This document shows, piece by piece, positions 1-6,466 of a stretch of DNA of 11,400 nucleotides. How positions within the stretch are numbered: position 1 is the stretch's first letter; every line of letters begins with the position of its first letter. The position numbers and the translations under genes are program-made. The notes beneath the pieces were generated by a model that had not been told where the DNA came from, searched no databases, and was given only the letters and a program-made list of their open reading frames with translations. The stretch is from CAYMLQ01 sp964390795 (lineage in GTDB: Bacteria > Verrucomicrobiota > Kiritimatiellia > RFP12 > UBA1067): positions 1 to 11,400 of the forward strand of contig CAYMLQ010000173.1 in assembly GCA_964390795.1 (NCBI GenBank), written 5' to 3'.

Positions 1-684
1 GACTACTGCCGCCCGGCCATGCGCGTCGCCGCGCTCATGGGCCTGCCGGTCATCTTCGTCTACACGCACGACAGCTTCTACGTCGGCGAAGACGGGCCCA
101 CCCACGAGCCGGTCGAGCAGCTCGCAGCGCTGCGCTGCATGCCCAACATCACGGTCATCCGCCCGGCGGATCCGACCGAAACCTCCGCGGCCTGGGTCAC
201 GGCCCTCAAGAACAAGAAGGGGCCGACCGCCCTGCTCCTCACGCGCCAGAACATGAAGGTCATCGACCGCAGCAAGCACCCCTCCGCCGCCAACGTGGAG
301 AAGGGCGCCTACACCCTCTGGCAAAGCGGCGAAGGCACGCCCGACCTGCTGATCATCGCGACCGGCTCTGAGGTGGAAATCGCCCTCGACGCCGCCAAGC
401 AGATCGAAGGCAAGAACGTGCGCGTGGTCAGCATGCCCTCGTGGGAGCTGTTCGAGAAGCAGAACAAGACCTACCGCGACCGCATCATCGACCCCGACTG
501 CACGCGCCGCCTGGTCGTCGAAGCCGGCAGCTCGTTCGGCTGGGAGCGCTACGCAGGACGCTGCGGCACGATGATCACGCTCAACACCTTCGGCGCTTCG
601 GGATCGTTCAAGGACCTCGCCCAGCATTTCGGCTTCACCACCGAGAACGTTCTGGCCAAGGCCAAGGAAGCGCTCGCCAAGTAG
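1..684 (+). CDS. tkt: Transketolase, C-terminal part (5' end outside window)
   Basis: Thiamine-diphosphate enzyme of the cytoplasmic non-oxidative pentose phosphate pathway that moves two-carbon ketol units between sugar phosphates. The frame is open from base 1, giving 227 residues before the TAG stop, roughly the last third of a usual transketolase of about 660 residues. Window residues 21-36 carry the hallmark YTHDS and GEDGPTHEP motifs. D31, H35 and R82 (in LTRQN) fit the positions of E. coli TktA D469, H473 and R520, which contact the sugar-phosphate substrate. The remainder, with ATGSEVEIALDAA, SMPSWELF and EAGSSFGWERYAG, is the typical transketolase C-terminal domain. No frameshift or missing residue is seen. 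The ATG at 19 is an internal methionine, not the start. The gene converges on the minus-strand operon and ends 33 bases before its terminator hairpin. The family call is secure; the isozyme cannot be told. Confidence 0.96.
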   Translation, partial: DYCRPAMRVAALMGLPVIFVYTHDSFYVGEDGPTHEPVEQLAALRCMPNITVIRPADPTETSAAWVTALKNKKGPTALLLTRQNMKVIDRSKHPSAANVEKGAYTLWQSGEGTPDLLIIATGSEVEIALDAAKQIEGKNVRVVSMPSWELFEKQNKTYRDRIIDPDCTRRLVVEAGSSFGWERYAGRCGTMITLNTFGASGSFKDLAQHFGFTTENVLAKAKEALAK

Positions 685-706
685 CGGAGAAGTTACACGT
701 TCAAGA

Positions 707-718
707 CACGTTAACGTG
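707..718. repeat. 12-bp perfect palindrome beside the terminator
   Basis: CACGTTAACGTG is a perfect palindrome that ends on the first base of the terminator stem. ACACGTT also occurs as a direct repeat at 695-701 and 706-712. In minus-strand transcripts this sequence lies just after the GC-rich hairpin and could fold as a second small stem. No function can be assigned. Confidence 0.4.
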
Positions 719-754
719 AGAGGCCGGACAACACCCCGTCCGGCCTCTCGTTTT
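718..754 (+). terminator. Intrinsic terminator of the transketolase gene
   Basis: A perfect 12-bp GC-rich stem (GAGAGGCCGGAC at 718-729 pairing with GTCCGGCCTCTC at 738-749) encloses an 8-base loop and is followed by G and four T. This is a classic Rho-independent terminator for the + strand. The last T is also the first base of the minus-strand stop codon (754-756) of the GxGYxYP gene, so the two converging units share the site. On the minus strand the hairpin is not followed by a T-run, so it is only a possible bidirectional terminator. Confidence 0.88.
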
Positions 755-3684
755 CAGGGGACGATTTCCCAAATGAGTATGTCCCCCGCAGCGAGCGACG
801 CTTTGCCGGGCCAGAAGACGCGCGTTTCGACCGGCCCGCCGGGGTGTTTGAATTCCAGCGGATAGGCCCGCCAGACATCCAGCGGGGCGTCTTTGATTGC
901 AATCGACAGCGCGGCCGCTTCGTCCTTGACGCCTTCGGCGTACACGTCAATGCGCGCCAGCCCTCCGCTCCCTTCACCGAGGCGCTTGATCCGGAAGAGC
1001 GCGACGTAGCGCCCTGCGGGCAAGGGTTTGTAAGGGCCGAACACGATATGACCCGCTTCGGTCTCGCCCGCCTTGGCCACCCACACCCGGCCGCCCGGCA
1101 CCGCCACGTCTAGCTGCTCCAAGCCGGAACGGTGCGAAAGTCCCGCCGCTTCGAAGCGCTCCGTAAAGCGCCAGGGGCCGCCGACAGGCAGCGCCCCGGC
1201 CAGTTCGCCCGCAGGGATCGTTTGCAGCGCAACGGCTTTCGCACGTTCGCCCCACGGGCCCTTCAGCGCGAACCGCAGCGACGAACCCGCAGGTTTGCCG
1301 TGAAAGGCGATCTTCACAGATTGAAGCGCGGGAATCTCGCCTGTCTCCGGTGCCGCGGTGACGCCGTCGAGCCCCGCGGTCACAACGGCTTGGAAAGGCA
1401 GCGGCGAGCGCGTCGCATTGTAGGCTTCCGCTTGAAAATGGATGGGCTGCCCTTCCATCGCCGCCACCCCGGGAACGCAGCGGATCACCACCTTTTGCTG
1501 CGCGAGGGCTTGCGTCGCCAGTGACGCCAAATGATCCGGCCCGACCGCGACATAGTGCGGCCCAAGCCGTTCCATGACCTCCGGCAGGACGGACAGATCC
1601 GCACCCCAATTCCAAATGAAGGCGTGCAGAAAAGCTGGGCGCTCAGCCGGCGAGACCGCGCGAATCTGCTCGACGAGCCGTTCGATCTTGCGCGAGCGCG
1701 TCGCACCCTCCTCCCAATGCGTCACGGCATGAAACACGGGAATGCCGCGTGCGGCGGGGTAGAAGACCTCATCGTAGCGGTCAAGCCGCTTGCCATAGTC
1801 AGGAAAGAGCGCGTCAATCGACGGGATCTCCGCCGCGAACCGGTTGATCATTTCCGGCTGCGAAACCCCCATGACCCACAGCTGCTTCAAATCAGCGCGC
1901 GGCAGGTACTCGCATGTGAGCGCGAGGAAATCACCGAAGAGACGCTTGCGCGCTTCCGCGTCGAAGCGCTGCGCGTAATCGTCGGGATAGGTGTACCCCA
2001 CGCCCGAAACCGCGCCCACAAACGTATCCCCGGCCGTGGCCGCCTCATAATAGTAATCAACAACCGCAGGGATCATCAGCGAGGCGCACGGCGACAGGCT
2101 CCACGCGATCGGAACGCGTCCGCGCGACGTGTCTTTCCAGAGCTGGGGGAAGTTGCCGCGGCTGAGGACCGGCAGATTGTCGCCGTCCGACATCAGCCAG
2201 GTCAGATAGACTTTATCCGGCTGCAACTCGGGCGCGGGTGTGCGGCGCTGCTTGAACGCCGGCGCGGAATATCCGGATTGTACGCTGAGATTGGCAACCC
2301 CCACCGCGCCGACCAGAAATTTGCCGTACTGCGCAAACAGCCGGACGCCGCCGCCCTCGCCGATGCCGACATCGTCGCCTGCCCATGGGAAACCCATCAC
2401 AGGAATGCTCGCCGGCGCTTGGGCGAGAACCTCCTCCATCACGCGCGCCTCGGCGGTCGGATCGCCGCCCGGCAGAGCGCCGTCGATCGGCCCCGTGATC
2501 CAGAAGGTGAAGACGCGCTGCTGATAAAGGTAGTCGCGCAGGCCGTTCGCATCATCAGGATAAAGGCAGGCCAGCACGAAATGATTGAGCTGCGGCCAGA
2601 GGTTGTCGAAGGCCCAGCGATAGGCCTCGGCGTGCGTCTTCCAGCGCCCGCGCAGATCCGCCAGCACCGGCAAGCCCAGTTCGCGTGCGAGGCGCGGCGA
2701 CGCGACAACTCCGTCCTTGAGGCTTGCGATCATCATGGCCACATTCTTCGTTGACGCCAGACGCGGATCGTAGATGACGGCGCCTTTGACCTTTTCCCGA
2801 TAGCGCGCCATCAGCGTCATGGGATCAGCGACGGTCTCGTCGCTCTCAACCCAGCCGCGCTTCTTCATCCACGCCAGCCACTGCCGGTCGGTCTCGTCCA
2901 GGATGGCGTAAAGCGAAGGCCGCTCGCGATTGACGAGTCCCTGCAAACAGAGCAATAGCATGCGCCTGTCATATGGCTGCGCCTCGAGATCGAAGACGAT
3001 CTGGTGCGGCGAAGGCTTCAACGCACGCGGAAACACGTCTGGGAATGGGCGCTTTTCGGAACGGTAGGGCAAGTTGAAGGGCTTGCCGCTGGGCGCGGCG
3101 CTCGTCGCTCTCAGCGAGCCTGCCGCCGCCGTGCCGCCCTCGAGCGCAAACAGCGTCACTTTATCCAGACGCAAGCCCGCATAGCCGTTCCAGAAGAGCC
3201 GGCACTCGAGCTTCCCCCCCGGCGCGTGAAAAGCAAAAGGAATCTGGGCGTAACGGTCAAGCGCAAGATCGCCGGCCCACACGTCCCGCGCCGAAAGGAT
3301 TTTCACGCCCGGCCCCACGGACGCATCCGCATGCGCAGCGATGTCATCCTCGGAAGCATCCAGAAGTTTGAGCCTGAAAAAAGCGATGTAGTTTCCCGCG
3401 GGCACATCCAGATAGGGGCCGAAAATCAGATGCCTGTTCGGGGTGTCCGCACCGAGGCGCGCCTCCCATGCTTTTCCGCCCGACGCGGACGGATCTTCGA
3501 CGGCGCGGCCGACCGTGTGATTCGCGGGAGTCTCCGCTTCCCACGAGCGAATCAGGCGATAGTTCCCCGGCAGCACGCGTTCGTGTTCAGGCACCTCGCG
3601 GGACACATCATCCGGCGGCATCTGCGCGAAGGCACCGGCGACAACCAGCAGTTGGACTGCGAAAAAGAAGCAATTTGCATTCAT
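754..3684 (-). CDS. Secreted GxGYxYP-family putative glycoside hydrolase with duplicated end modules
   Basis: A 976-residue exported protein. Residues 1-20 form a signal peptide with cleavage after AFA; unusually, its N-region (MNANCFFF) has no basic residue. Residues 205-460 fit the N-terminal region of the GxGYxYP family (for example DRRMLLLCLQGLVNRERPSLYA at 239-260). Residues 490-720 fit its C-terminal domain, including the name-giving GVGYTYP at 561-567 and the acidic WLMSDGDN at 496-503. Pfam calls the family a putative glycoside hydrolase, so catalysis is unproven. Residues 45-180 and 838-975 resemble each other (HLIFGPYLDVPAGNYIAFFR against HIVFGPYKPLPAGRYVALFR) and look like beta-sandwich, possibly carbohydrate-binding, modules. 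Residues 730-820 look like an Ig-like linker. It starts 39 bases after SGNH copy A and is probably the last gene of the operon. The ribosome binding site is weak (AGGC, 7 bases before ATG), but no other start codon is available in frame after the upstream stop. Confidence 0.88.
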   Translation of the reverse strand: MNANCFFFAVQLLVVAGAFAQMPPDDVSREVPEHERVLPGNYRLIRSWEAETPANHTVGRAVEDPSASGGKAWEARLGADTPNRHLIFGPYLDVPAGNYIAFFRLKLLDASEDDIAAHADASVGPGVKILSARDVWAGDLALDRYAQIPFAFHAPGGKLECRLFWNGYAGLRLDKVTLFALEGGTAAAGSLRATSAAPSGKPFNLPYRSEKRPFPDVFPRALKPSPHQIVFDLEAQPYDRRMLLLCLQGLVNRERPSLYAILDETDRQWLAWMKKRGWVESDETVADPMTLMARYREKVKGAVIYDPRLASTKNVAMMIASLKDGVVASPRLARELGLPVLADLRGRWKTHAEAYRWAFDNLWPQLNHFVLACLYPDDANGLRDYLYQQRVFTFWITGPIDGALPGGDPTAEARVMEEVLAQAPASIPVMGFPWAGDDVGIGEGGGVRLFAQYGKFLVGAVGVANLSVQSGYSAPAFKQRRTPAPELQPDKVYLTWLMSDGDNLPVLSRGNFPQLWKDTSRGRVPIAWSLSPCASLMIPAVVDYYYEAATAGDTFVGAVSGVGYTYPDDYAQRFDAEARKRLFGDFLALTCEYLPRADLKQLWVMGVSQPEMINRFAAEIPSIDALFPDYGKRLDRYDEVFYPAARGIPVFHAVTHWEEGATRSRKIERLVEQIRAVSPAERPAFLHAFIWNWGADLSVLPEVMERLGPHYVAVGPDHLASLATQALAQQKVVIRCVPGVAAMEGQPIHFQAEAYNATRSPLPFQAVVTAGLDGVTAAPETGEIPALQSVKIAFHGKPAGSSLRFALKGPWGERAKAVALQTIPAGELAGALPVGGPWRFTERFEAAGLSHRSGLEQLDVAVPGGRVWVAKAGETEAGHIVFGPYKPLPAGRYVALFRIKRLGEGSGGLARIDVYAEGVKDEAAALSIAIKDAPLDVWRAYPLEFKHPGGPVETRVFWPGKASLAAGDILIWEIVP

Positions 3685-3723
3685 AGCTTCTGCCTGCGCT
3701 ATTTCAATAATAAGGCCTAACTG

Positions 3724-5094
3724 CTACTTAATCCCGGTCGGAACGACCGTATACGCGTGCGGCACCGGCGTGCGGCTCGCGAGCAGGGCCTTCTCATGCT
3801 CCGCCATCTGCTTAAGGTACTCGCCGTACTTGGACCCGCTCTTGATGTAGTTGAGCGCCATCGCCGCGCTGTACTCAGTCTTGTCCTTGAAGCTGTCGTA
3901 GTGCGCCTGCACCGCGGCCGGATCTTCCACGTTGACCTTGTAGTGGCTCTGCATCCAGCGCCGCGTGTTCAGCAGGCTGCGCGCCTGCACCTCGGCATTC
4001 CGCCGCTGCTCGTTGAGCCGCGCCACGGCCTGCGCCTGCTTGAACTGCGGCGTCTTCTCGTTGAAGGCGAGGTTGACTCCCCGCGCCAGTTCCGCCGCCG
4101 TATGCCCCCCCACCGGCACGCCGTCGATCCGCACGTCGTAGAGCCCGTCCGCAAGTCCGGCGATGGCCAGCAGTTCCTGGTTCAGATCCTTTTCGACCGG
4201 CAGCAAGCCCAGCATCGCTTTCGCCGCAGGGTCGGTCGGAAACGGCAGCGCCTTTTCAAGCACCGTGAAGGTCACGCCGCCGTCCTTTTTCGCCACCGCC
4301 GTCACCTCCGCGTTGACGCACTCCGTCGCCCGGGCCGACGCCGCGTCCACCGTCACTTTCGACACCACCGGCGACACGCCCTGCGCCTTCAGGAACAGCC
4401 AAGCCATCATCAGCATGCCCTGAGCGCCCGGGTGTACGCGGTCTCCGCCCACGATGGTGTACTTCGGGTCTTGCTTCTGCTGCTCCAGATTGAACGCCGT
4501 CATCGGCCCGTGGAAGTCCACGACCGCGCCTTTGTTCTTCGCCGCCAGCTCACGCACAATCTCGGCGCACTTTCCCAGTCCGTCGTTGCATCCCGGCTGG
4601 TTGTTCTCCTTCTCGAGCACCACGGTCTGGTCGAAGGGCGACGGCGTGATAAAGAACAGCTTGGGCTCCCCAGCCTCGGCGCGGATGCGGCCGACGAGTT
4701 TCTCCATGTTCGCCTTGTACCCGTTCAGGCTGCTTTGTTGCGCTGCCTTTTTTCTCTCATCCGGGTTCGCCACATAGCTGCCCCGTCCCACATCGTTCAT
4801 GCCGAACATCACGGCCACCGAGGTCGGCCGCCTATCGATGACGTCCTCCTGCAACCGGCCGAGCGAGCCGCCGGCCGAGTCGCCGGAGCGTCCCGCGTTG
4901 ACGAAACGGAGCGTCCACCCCGGGAACCGCGTCAGGTAATAGTCGTAAACCGTGTTCTGGAACTGCCCGCGGTTGGTGATGCTGTCTCCGAGGAAACAGA
5001 CCGTCTCGCCATCCTTGAACAGCTCGCCTCGCACGACACTTCCGACGGCCATGGCCGCCACAGCCAGAACCGCAACTGACAATCTGCTTTTCAT
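3724..5094 (-). CDS. Secreted SGNH/GDSL hydrolase, copy A (456 aa)
   Basis: Exported esterase or acylhydrolase of the SGNH superfamily. Numbering from the chosen start, residues 1-23 are a signal peptide. All catalytic blocks are present: GDSIT with nucleophile S38, NAGRSGD with block II glycine G68, GMND with N100, and DRVHP with D218 and H221. Residues 250-456 form a helix-rich extension (LEKALPFP, YDVRIDGVPVGG, ELARGVNLAFNEKTPQFKQA) shared with copy B; its role is unknown. C169 and C176 are conserved in copy B. The open frame reaches back to 5130, but AAAGGAGA at 5101-5108 puts the start at 5094 (7-base spacing) or 5097 (4-base spacing), and only then does the signal peptide begin with a normal basic N-region (MKSR). 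The gene starts 78 bases after the LamG-SGNH gene and is followed by the GxGYxYP gene. The substrate is unknown; deacetylation of a polysaccharide is a plausible inference. Confidence 0.9.
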   Translation of the reverse strand: MKSRLSVAVLAVAAMAVGSVVRGELFKDGETVCFLGDSITNRGQFQNTVYDYYLTRFPGWTLRFVNAGRSGDSAGGSLGRLQEDVIDRRPTSVAVMFGMNDVGRGSYVANPDERKKAAQQSSLNGYKANMEKLVGRIRAEAGEPKLFFITPSPFDQTVVLEKENNQPGCNDGLGKCAEIVRELAAKNKGAVVDFHGPMTAFNLEQQKQDPKYTIVGGDRVHPGAQGMLMMAWLFLKAQGVSPVVSKVTVDAASARATECVNAEVTAVAKKDGGVTFTVLEKALPFPTDPAAKAMLGLLPVEKDLNQELLAIAGLADGLYDVRIDGVPVGGHTAAELARGVNLAFNEKTPQFKQAQAVARLNEQRRNAEVQARSLLNTRRWMQSHYKVNVEDPAAVQAHYDSFKDKTEYSAAMALNYIKSGSKYGEYLKQMAEHEKALLASRTPVPHAYTVVPTGIK

Positions 5095-5100
5095 CATGAC

Positions 5101-5108
5101 TCTCCTTT
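5101..5108 (-). promoter_or_regulatory. Ribosome binding site that sets the start of SGNH copy A
   Basis: AAAGGAGA on the minus strand. GGAG ends 7 bases before the ATG at 5094 and 4 bases before the adjacent in-frame ATG at 5097. It lies inside the longer open frame that begins at 5130, which argues that the extra N-terminal codons are untranslated leader. Confidence 0.75.
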
Positions 5109-5110
5109 GA

Positions 5111-5155
5111 TCTCGACTGAATCGATTCAATCGAATGTTTCGATTCTATCGATTC
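5111..5155 (-). repeat. Five-unit 9-bp imperfect tandem repeat in leader of SGNH copy A
   Basis: Read on the minus strand, the 45 bases divide exactly into five 9-mers: GAATCGATA, GAATCGAAA, CATTCGATT, GAATCGATT and CAGTCGAGA. TCGA occupies positions 4-7 of every unit. The array ends two bases before the ribosome binding site. It contains a 12-bp palindrome (TGAATCGATTCA, 5118-5129) and an inverted repeat (AATCGAA/TTCGATT, 5129-5145). A homologous array precedes copy B. It could be a phased set of protein-binding sites, an RNA leader element or a simple-sequence expansion. Confidence 0.75.
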
Positions 5156-5172
5156 ACTCGCCTCCATTGAAC

Positions 5173-6435
5173 TCATTTCCCCGATTTTTTGAGCGCTCTC
5201 TCGATCTCCTTGATGATCGCCCCGGCAAACAGGCGGGAGACGTCCACGTTCCAGTGCACGGAGTCCTTCGAGCCCGCCGCCACGGTGTCGAGCTTGGTCT
5301 CGCAAAGCGCGTAGAGGTTCACTTCCGGAATTCCGCATTTCGCCATAAGCTCATCGGTCATCTTGTTGAACCGTATGATACGCTCGTTCTCCACGGTGTT
5401 CAACGTCGGTTTTCCTGCGTCCGGCGTGGTCCGCCAAGGGGTTGTTCTGACCCAGATGAATTTCGTGCCTGGCGCGGCCTTCGTGATGAACGCGACGGCC
5501 TGCGTCATGCGGGCGACATACGTATCCTCCGGGCACCGCTCGGGCTTGGGCCAGGAGTGCAGCGACATGGAGTTCCACGTAACCACGTCATAGGGACCGT
5601 TGGAGAGCACGCCCTGCCACGCGCGTTTGCCTATAGCACGCTCACCCTCCATGTTATCCATTCCTCCGCCCACCCAGTAGTCGACGTACGCCCGGCCCTT
5701 GAAGTGCTCCGCGATGAAGCCCCGGTATCCCATGGAGATGGAATCGCCGATCACGAGGATGCGCGGCAGCGCGGGATCTTTGATCTCGGCGCGCTGCATG
5801 AAATACTGGTCGCCGCTGAAGTTGCGCATCCGCTCGGCGCTCTGGTCAAAGCCGGTCGGGAAAATCGCCTGGTCATAGATTTTGACGCTGCGCAGCTCAT
5901 AAGGCGCGATCGGAGTCGCGCGCAGCTCGCCGAACGTAAGCGGCAGAGGACTGGGCTTGACCTCGTCGGTCACCGCGAGAAGCAATCCGTTTCTGAACAA
6001 CGAAAGCCGCCTATCCTTGACCACCAAGGTGACCTTGTTGAACGCGCCGTTCAAAAAGCCCCTCTGCTCGACGGTCTGATAGCCGTTGCAGAAAAGCCAG
6101 ATGGCGTTATAGTCGGGCGGAAAGTACTTGAGCCCGAGCCCGGCATTGCCCTTGTCGTCGGTGTTCGACACGAGCATGAGCCCATGGCCCTGCTTCGCGT
6201 CAGCGGGACGCTTCACCTCGAACTCGACCGTGTAGTCTTTCTGGGCTCCGAGAACGCCCGCTGGCAACGAGAACGCGTTCGCGCCGTCCAGCATGACCGA
6301 TCCGTTGACGACCTCGACTTTGCCCGTGGTCAGTTTTGCATCGATGGCGCTCTTGCCCAGCTCCCAAACAGGGGCGGGCGTTTGTGCCTGCACAGTGGAC
6401 ACCAACAGAACGAGAGCAAATAAATATCTTTCCAT
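5173..6435 (-). CDS. Secreted LamG-like domain plus SGNH hydrolase (420 aa)
   Basis: Exported two-domain enzyme. Residues 1-17 are a signal peptide (VQA, then Q). Residues 20-192 look like a concanavalin/LamG-type beta-sandwich (DYTVEFEVKR, GAFNKVTLVVKDRRLSLFRNG, closing RSVKIYDQAI), the usual fold of lectin-like carbohydrate-binding modules. Residues 222-415 form an SGNH hydrolase: ILVIGDSIS with S232, VGGG near 255-258 as probable block II, and DSVHWN with D391 and H394. The block III GxND motif is replaced by TWNSM, where N288 is the candidate oxyanion-hole residue. It is not a close paralogue of the SGNH copies on either side. The open frame begins at 6465, but the start is placed at 6435 because GAGGAG at 6440-6445 precedes it and the signal peptide begins there. 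It starts 31 bases after copy B ends, so co-transcription is likely. The substrate is unknown; carbohydrate ester hydrolysis is inferred. Confidence 0.87.
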   Translation of the reverse strand: MERYLFALVLLVSTVQAQTPAPVWELGKSAIDAKLTTGKVEVVNGSVMLDGANAFSLPAGVLGAQKDYTVEFEVKRPADAKQGHGLMLVSNTDDKGNAGLGLKYFPPDYNAIWLFCNGYQTVEQRGFLNGAFNKVTLVVKDRRLSLFRNGLLLAVTDEVKPSPLPLTFGELRATPIAPYELRSVKIYDQAIFPTGFDQSAERMRNFSGDQYFMQRAEIKDPALPRILVIGDSISMGYRGFIAEHFKGRAYVDYWVGGGMDNMEGERAIGKRAWQGVLSNGPYDVVTWNSMSLHSWPKPERCPEDTYVARMTQAVAFITKAAPGTKFIWVRTTPWRTTPDAGKPTLNTVENERIIRFNKMTDELMAKCGIPEVNLYALCETKLDTVAAGSKDSVHWNVDVSRLFAGAIIKEIERALKKSGK

Positions 6436-6439
6436 TTTT

Positions 6440-6445
6440 CTCCTC
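6440..6445 (-). promoter_or_regulatory. Ribosome binding site of the LamG-SGNH gene
   Basis: GAGGAG on the minus strand, 4 bases before ATG 6435. It lies within the short gap after copy B and selects ATG 6435 over the upstream in-frame ATG at 6465, which overlaps the end of copy B. Confidence 0.72.
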
Positions 6446-6466
6446 GTGCTCAACTGAACAGACAAG

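Noticed and set aside
1531..2754. 407-codon open frame on the + strand
   Set aside because: It is antisense to the GxGYxYP gene, is rich in Arg and lacks recognisable motifs; high-GC coding DNA often opens such frames.
3004..3720. 238-codon open frame on the + strand
   Set aside because: Antisense to the 5' part of the GxGYxYP gene, Arg-rich, without recognisable domain.
3757..5079. 440-codon open frame on the + strand
   Set aside because: Antisense shadow of SGNH copy A with a His/Arg-heavy composition and no domain; the minus strand carries all SGNH motifs.
5129..5145. Inverted repeat AATCGAA/TTCGATT as a terminator inside the operon
   Set aside because: Only 7 bp, AT-rich, with no T-run after it; it is a by-product of the 9-bp repeats.
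5111..5155. Possible CRISPR array
   Set aside because: Units are 9 bases, contiguous and without spacers, and no cas gene is present.
4832..5338. 168-codon minus-strand frame containing an ESIES-like stretch
   Set aside because: The ESI repeats are only the 9-bp leader array read in another frame; the remainder is out of frame within the two flanking SGNH genes.
5107..6423. 438-codon open frame on the + strand
   Set aside because: Antisense shadow of the LamG-SGNH gene; no ribosome binding site or family resemblance, and the minus strand is clearly coding.
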